The notes beneath the pieces are model-generated. The model was not told where the DNA came from. It saw only the letters and a program-made list of their open reading frames with translations, and made no database searches. From Isohypsibius dastychi (lineage: Eukaryota > Tardigrada > Eutardigrada > Parachela > Isohypsibiidae), in assembly GCA_034696485.1 (NCBI GenBank), contig JAQIWT010000994.1, forward strand, positions 1 through 13,215: a stretch of 13,215 nt of DNA, written 5' to 3'. Each line of letters begins with the position of its first letter. Within the stretch, counting starts at the first letter, position 1. Positions 8,463 to 13,215 of the stretch are shown piece after piece. Made by a program: the position numbers and the translations under genes.

Positions 8463-10280
8463 ATGGAAATCTTGTTTTGTGGATTTTTACCATGCGATCC
8501 ATGTGCAAATAAATCAGTATTCAAGAGCGAATCGGTTTTGGTTCTGTCATCTCCCCTGTCGAGCAAAGACATATCGCTTTGGAATCCGGAAAATGTCAAA
8601 ATCGTAACTGCGCTCGACTTGGTCATTTTATTGAATAAAGGTAAGTTGGCGGAAGTATCCTGTGGAAAATAGAAGAAAATTATAACCTCCACCATTTTGG
8701 TGAGGGCTAGGCGTCGTCGCATAGATTTTGGAATTCGGTGGAATTCTTTCGGGTTTTTACCAACCTGGTTTATTTGTTGTTGTTTTTTTGCAGAAACGAG
8801 CGCTGTAATAATTGATGGTCGATTTTCCTCTTCGGGACATCAGCGGTTTCTCGAAATTGCGAAACACGGGATGCGCGATATTCATAGCTCTGGATTATAT
8901 GTGGATTTTATTGATCTCAAAGGGAATGTTCGACGATTTGATTCAACCGAAGTTCATGATATTCCATTCAGAATTCGGTAAGATGGAGCTCTATAGAGTT
9001 TCAATTAATCGCTGAACTTACGGCTGTTGTTTTTTTTCAGAGATTCGGAATCGAAAATCTGCGTGCAAAAAGTTGTCAGTGTAATTTCTGGTGCTTCGGA
9101 ACGAGGAGAAATGTATTTTCTAGACCAAAGTACGGTGTATGTTTGTAGGCATTTGAAAAATTTAGCTCGTTTCTTCTTGTGAAGTCTTTCTTTTCAGATA
9201 ACCATGTGTTGCATTACAAACCTTCCGGAGAATTTTACGATTTTTTGAACTTTGATTCTGAAGAAGTCGTCGATATGGTCGCCGGAAGAGAACACGTTTT
9301 ATTTCTTACCGGACTGGGAAAAGTTTGGGCATGTGGGCTGAGTAGGTTGGTTTTCCGATCAGCTGGTTTCCAATATTTGGCAAATAGCAGCTTTCGAACT
9401 TCGGATATCTGGACTTGAATTATTTCATCATTTATTATTTTGCTTTCGGAGTTTCTCAACTTTTAAAGATTGAATTTCAAACAAAAAATTGTTTAATCCA
9501 TTTACGCGCTTTGATGGATGAATTATTAATTTATTATTTACCTAATTTGTTTTTGCAGTCGTGGTCAATTGGGAAACGGCAGTCTTGACCCTGTAGCGGA
9601 ACCGGAAGTGATACCTGCATTGTTAGATTGTAGAATAATTCAAGTAGCGGCCGGTGGTTGGTCCTCCATGGCGCTTTCAGGTAAAAACTTGCTCAAGGTT
9701 TAACTCGCTTCCTTTCTTTCAGTTTGTTGTTCCGATCAACTGTTTTTAAATATCTTAGAAAGCGGAATTGTGTTTGTGTGGGGATGGAATAGTGCTGGAG
9801 CTCTGGGGTTCCCGAATCGAGCTATCCGAGAGAAAAGCAGTCCTTCCGGTGGAATCGAAAAGGATTCCAGATCAGAGGAATTTATCGAACTGTTGGCCGA
9901 ACCGAGATGTCTACCATTTCCTGAAAAGATATCCTGGATTAGCTGCGGGATGCGGCATGCTGGCGCTGTTTCCGGTAAGAATATTTTTTTCCGTCTGTTT
10001 TCGAATTAAGCTTTCAAGGCTTAAAAAATTACGCCGAAACTTTTGTATTTTCTGTCTCATTTTCGGTGCGGTTGTTTTCGTTCCAGTTTCCGGTAGAGTT
10101 TATCTATGGGGTCTTAATCAGCACGGACAACTGGGTACTGGCGATCGGAGTGACCGAGATTGTCCAGTCCTTTTATCATACTCCATTTCCCATCCTGCAC
10201 TCCGGCTGTTCTGTGTTAACTGGTCGACCGTGCTGATTTTTCAAGACGCTGAACCAGAAAGTAAACCTTCTTCACCATGA
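8463..10280 (+). CDS. RCCD1: RCC1 domain-containing protein 1 (RCCD1) orthologue
   Basis: Seven exons: 8463-8640, 8794-8977, 9041-9129, 9198-9345, 9559-9680, 9759-9974, 10087-10280, giving 376 aa in unbroken phase, close to the vertebrate RCCD1 length. RCC1-type repeat signatures appear at residues 193-206 (VWACGLSSRGQLGN), about 230-251 (AAGGWSSMALS then VFVWGWN), 303-312 (CGMRHAGAVS) and 317-331 (VYLWGLNQHGQLGTG). These build the second half of a beta-propeller; the first half is diverged, as in the family. The start at 8463 gives MEILFCGF, echoing the FCGF near the RCCD1 N-terminus. An in-frame extension from 8361 is an alternative. Known role in vertebrates: RCCD1 partners the JmjC protein KDM8/JMJD5 and helps chromosome segregation and H3K36 methylation control. 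Applying that here is inference from orthology. The donor after residue 199 is GTTGGT, chosen because only it restores the SSRGQLGNG repeat. Confidence 0.88.
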
Positions 10281-10474
10281 TTCCAACTTGGGAGACCTCG
10301 CGCTGTTTATGGAATATTTGAGATGGATGATGATTTTCATACCTGATTTGATTTGTTCACATGGAAGGTTGCCGATTTGTAGAGTAGATTTCTATTCAAA
10401 ATCAATCTGGTTTCTCTTAATATTAATCAAGATTCAAGACCGAACATACCCTTGATTTATGAGAGATTTCGAGA

Positions 10475-10742
10475 ATGGCTGATGAAGTGCCTACATACGT
10501 GCTACATCAGTTCGTTCAACTATGACATAAACACGAGATTTAACTAATAAGAGTAACAGGTCTCTCAAAGAAACCATTGGGACGGATCGGAGTGGGACGA
10601 CTTTTTGGTCAAGCGATTTTTGGGCGACCTGACTGGAATTCTGTTTGGTGCTGGACTAGGTGGACGGTGTCATGCACTACCGCAAAACCTCTGCGCGTCG
10701 ATGTATTGCGCCTTCTTTTTGACGTCCCAGGAAACGGACTGA
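10475..10742 (+). CDS. Possible small two-exon gene, unidentified
   Basis: A tentative model joins 10475-10498 (or 10475-10486) to 10560-10742, giving 68 or 64 aa. The acceptor at 10558-10559 follows a branch-like TAACTAAT, the intron is 61-73 nt as elsewhere in the window, and the second exon is open for 60 codons. The peptide has EWDDFLVKRFLGDLTGIL then FGAGLGG, a Trp-Asp followed by a Gly-rich hydrophobic run. This faintly recalls small mitochondrial inner-membrane proteins of the Mic10 type, but the second half does not match, so I give no name. Base composition is richer in GC than the flanks, as expected of coding DNA. Another frame (10577-10852) is also open, and donors at 10658 or 10668 could lead elsewhere, so the C-terminus is uncertain. 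It could also be the 3' UTR of the RCCD1 gene. Confidence 0.3.
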
Positions 10743-11054
10743 AAATTCTAGATGTTTCAGAGCTCCAAGCCAGGCGCGGAACTTCCAGGGAGAATTTCCG
10801 CAATCTCACCCCAAATGGCGATATAACAAATAGTTTGCTTGATCAGAATTAAATCTTTTCTGACGTGTCAGTCCATCTTCCTTGCATTTGGCCGTGTCCC
10901 AGTGCTGCTTGATGAGTTTCGTGCACGACGGCGGAGTTCTCGATGAAAGTGGGGGCGACGCGATTTTGTGTTAAAATCTAGGATTTTGTTTGGAATAACT
11001 CACAACCACGACAAGACTTAATCTCTGTTCTTAAACAAAGAATAAAATTTCGGA
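10743..11054. other. Convergent 3' flank between plus- and minus-strand genes
   Basis: This stretch lies between the possible small plus-strand gene and the stop codon of the minus-strand receptor. ATTAAA at 10848-10853 (+) is a variant poly(A) signal that could end plus-strand transcription. Short open frames around 10860-10977 occur on both strands and the stretch is fairly GC-rich, so an additional exon is not excluded. I found no kinase-homology or guanylate cyclase motifs here on the minus strand. Confidence 0.4.
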
Positions 11055-12758
11055 TCACAAATTTGGCAAATAACAGCGCGATGCTAAGGATAGCATCGAT
11101 TGTCGGCGTTCGGTTGCTGCAACAGGTCTCAAAGTCTGCACTTCAAGTAGCCAGTCGTTAGTTCTTCGTTTAAATAACATTCCTCTTCTGCAACAAACAA
11201 GTCATAGGTAGACCTTCAACAGGGCCTCCACTCAATTAGCTCACCGATTTAACCAGTATCCCACCACCATCAGGATCACTGCAGTTCCTGCTATGGCACC
11301 AACGCATATACCCAACATCCTCCCAATATCCAGTCCTGAAAACAAACCATTTTTCAAATTCATGATTCTCCGGAAAAATCAAATTCCAGCATACTGTTTG
11401 AGCACTTCGGATCCTCGTTTGAAAATCCGCATTCCGGCCGATCTGACGGAGGACGGCCGTTATGTGGCCAGGTGGTTTTCTCTTCGAATGACTTGTTTCC
11501 ATCGTTCCATACCAGGAATGGCTTAAATAGAAGAGAAATTAATTCTATGGGAATTCTCAAGATGGAATATATTACGACGAGCTTGTTGGTAGCCGAGTCG
11601 AACGATCTCGCGTAGTACTGGTTGTCCTTGTCACCATTGCTGTTTATAACAAGGTCGCCTCTCGGAGTAGGAAATCTGCGTGACCACGCCGCCCTGGCGA
11701 CTGAATGAGGCTCGACTAATGAAGCGTTGAGTGTCAGCTTTTCTGTGATGACCTTTGCGGTGGAAAAAGTTCGTTTGATTTTTTTCGCCATGTAAACAAC
11801 GTACTTTAGCCAAAAGATAAACGGCGTCGTAATATGCATGAACAAACGGTGTCACCTGCGAACGTCCCATAAACTTAGATCATAACTACGCGTAGGGATG
11901 TATACATCCCGCAAGGTCGCCACCAAAATGAACGCTTGTACTCACTTCCTCATCCGGCTTGTATGATCTGCCATAAGCAAGGCTATGATTCTTGAATTTG
12001 GCATCCAGAACTTTGGATGCTTCGTTTTCTGGAAACAACGTGCTAATCACCAGTAAATACCGAAACGCTTTTTCAGCCATCTGAAACTGAGACTTCAGAA
12101 TTTGCTGCATTCAACAGGTGACAAACTTTACTTGATTTGGTTTCCACTCGATCACTCCGTAGGAGGGGGAGTTAAAGGGAGACACAGTCAAGAACGCCTA
12201 GAGCGGAACATCAGAATCCGTTCTCATACTTTAAAGTCTGTTGAACTTACATAGTCCCCCTCAGCCATGCCAAGTTCAGCAGCAACCCCCTAAAAAGGAG
12301 AACCGTTTCAGCTAAGAGGTTTCAGGTTCTTGATTTTAGTCGTTTACCAGAATTGTTTTCAGACGGCTTGCGTGGGTCAGGATGAAAAAAACTGCAAGAA
12401 ACATTTTTGTTAGTTAAAGGCAGCACTCGTGAGTACCATCTCACTTCTGCTGGTTTTGGATGCTTCGTTCAGAAATCTCCGGTGTTGTGGGTCGGTTTTG
12501 AAGTAGTAGTGGTACAGATAAATTTCGCGGTGACCACCTTCAATTCGACCTAACTGACTAACAAGCGCGCGACAGATTAAAGTATAGAAGTAATTCTCCG
12601 TTGCCGCTCCGTCGTCACAGATTACCGCGATGTTCTTCCAGCCAAAATAATCACATAGCTTAGCGATGAATGCGGTTTCGGCTATCGCGTGATAGGGGTA
12701 CAGCCGCAAGAGCGTCGGAAAACGGATTCGGGAGTCCAGAATCAGATCCGCACCCGAG
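11055..12758 (-). CDS. Natriuretic-peptide/guanylate-cyclase-type receptor, 5'-partial, short tail
   Basis: Ten exons on the minus strand: 12758-12445, 12391-12348, 12289-12251, 12197-12132, 12080-11946, 11855-11805, 11752-11576, 11521-11395, 11335-11245, 11187-11055. They give 391 aa after a split first codon. Introns are 51-90 nt, GT-AG, and phases agree throughout. The start lies beyond the window: the first exon opens mid-domain with SGADLILDSRIRFPTLLR, the usual middle of an ANF-receptor (periplasmic-binding-like) ligand domain. Other family marks are FGWKNIAVICDD, AAELGMAEGDY, YGVIEWKPNQ, AYYDAVYLLAK, GDLVINSNGDKD and WPHNGRPPSDRPECGF (293-308). A single membrane helix spans about 324-346 (MLGICVGAIAGTAVILMV). 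The tail (348-391) begins with basic residues, contains ERRQSMLSLASR and ends at TGA. Receptor cyclases continue here with kinase-homology and cyclase domains; none is visible, so it resembles the clearance type. It should bind a peptide ligand at the plasma membrane. An unseen downstream exon cannot be excluded. Confidence 0.85.
11079..11098. repeat. Perfect 8-bp hairpin in the last receptor exon
   Basis: CGATGCTA (11079-11086) and TAGCATCG (11091-11098) pair perfectly around the four-base loop AGGA. On the minus strand it encodes part of SMLSLAS, 22 bases or more before the stop codon. It may simply reflect codon choice. Confidence 0.6.
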
Positions 12759-13215
12759 CTGAAAAAGTACAGTCATCGGTTTGAGCTTTTAGAACGAGGA
12801 ATTATTCTCGAATGACCTGAACTTCTAGACCACGTATATTTCCAGAGATACTGGGGGGGGGGGGGGGGAGGGGTTAGGGGCCGGTTATTATCCGTTACAA
12901 AATGTCTACTTAAGCACTTTGGCGTCACTCATTCACAAGTAAAATTAAACATGTCGAAAGGGCTAGCACACACGAAGTTTGTGCTTCGCGCCCGTAAACG
13001 GTGCACATCGGAAAGCTTCATGTGCTAGGTATAGCTCTCTTGTATGTTCTAGGAATTCGTAGCCTTTAGGAGTTAGAACATCTCGTCTTGTATATAACAG
13101 TATATCAGTTATCTTTTAATAATTTATGTCCGAGGTAATAGAGAACCCGCGAGAATTCAAAGCTAAGCTTTTCAGAGCTAAGAACATATTCTTTTCAGAA
13201 CTTATTTCAATATCT
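12759..13215. other. Right edge: intron or flank of the receptor gene
   Basis: The receptor's first visible exon has a good minus-strand acceptor (CTTTTTCAG) at 12759 and starts mid-codon, so this stretch should be intron, with the upstream exons beyond 13215. I looked on the minus strand for the expected N-terminal half of the ligand domain and saw none. The stretch contains the G16 tract and otherwise unremarkable AT-rich DNA. An intron of more than 450 nt would be much longer than the other nine. Confidence 0.5.
12853..12880 (+). repeat. G16 homopolymer and G-rich tract
   Basis: Sixteen consecutive G (12853-12868) are followed by A, GGGG, TTA and GGGG, ending at 12880. The plus strand could form a G-quadruplex. 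On the minus, transcribed strand it reads as a C-rich tract about 95 bases upstream of the receptor acceptor. The true homopolymer length may be misread in sequencing. Confidence 0.85.

Noticed and set aside
12081-12131. A 27-nt intron using the acceptor TGAATGCAG at 12105
   Set aside because: It would be shorter than any other intron here. The acceptor at 12081-12082 (TTTCAG) keeps the same phase, gives 51 nt and restores the family-like join EWKPNQ-MAEKAFR.
12392-12436. Donors at 12436 (GTACTC) or 12426 (GTGCTG) for the first visible receptor intron
   Set aside because: The first breaks the frame. The second gives a 35-nt intron. The better-consensus donor GTGAGA at 12444 fits the phase and family sequence.
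11055-12758. Calling the minus-strand gene a complete guanylate cyclase
   Set aside because: Only the ligand-binding part, membrane helix and short tail are present in the window; no cyclase or kinase-homology motif was found.
12951-13030. Short minus-strand frame near the right edge as an upstream receptor exon
   Set aside because: It lacks any ligand-domain motif and no donor joins it in phase to the first visible exon.

Overview
This is nuclear DNA from an animal. The genes are cut by many short GT-AG introns, and the recognisable proteins (an RCCD1-type RCC1-repeat protein, a natriuretic-peptide/guanylate-cyclase-type receptor ectodomain, secreted dermatopontin-like proteins) are metazoan. 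Many introns are only 50-70 nt and genes are closely packed, which fits a small-genome invertebrate. A tardigrade or another ecdysozoan is my guess, but nothing here proves it. All gene models were built by hand from reading frames, splice motifs and paralogue or family comparison.

Layout. Positions 1-1948 are AT-rich with no gene I can support, but the left edge carries five copies of an AAAGGTTGT motif. Positions 1949-3817 (+) and 4685-7192 (+) are tandem paralogues encoding secreted Cys-rich proteins of 316 and 332 aa. Their cores align exon by exon and their C-terminal tails have diverged. Two perfect inverted repeats sit in introns of the second copy. Positions 7393-7978 (-) encode an unrecognised 169-aa hydrophilic protein, divergent across about 480 bp from an RCCD1 orthologue at 8463-10280 (+, seven exons, 376 aa). 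A doubtful two-exon small gene lies at 10475-10742 (+). Converging on it from the right is a 5'-truncated receptor gene at 11055-12758 (-, ten exons visible). It has an ANF-type ligand-binding region, one membrane helix and a 44-aa cytoplasmic tail ending at a stop codon. No kinase-homology or cyclase domain was seen. Positions 12759-13215 hold intron or flank with a 16-G run.

Function. The paralogue pair points to extracellular matrix or secreted material, RCCD1 to chromatin and chromosome segregation, and the receptor to peptide signalling at the cell surface. Nothing suggests that they form one pathway. The most informative signals are structural: an intron present in only one paralogue, apparent small shifts of three intron positions, hairpins in the introns of one copy, and a receptor that looks like a clearance-type short form.
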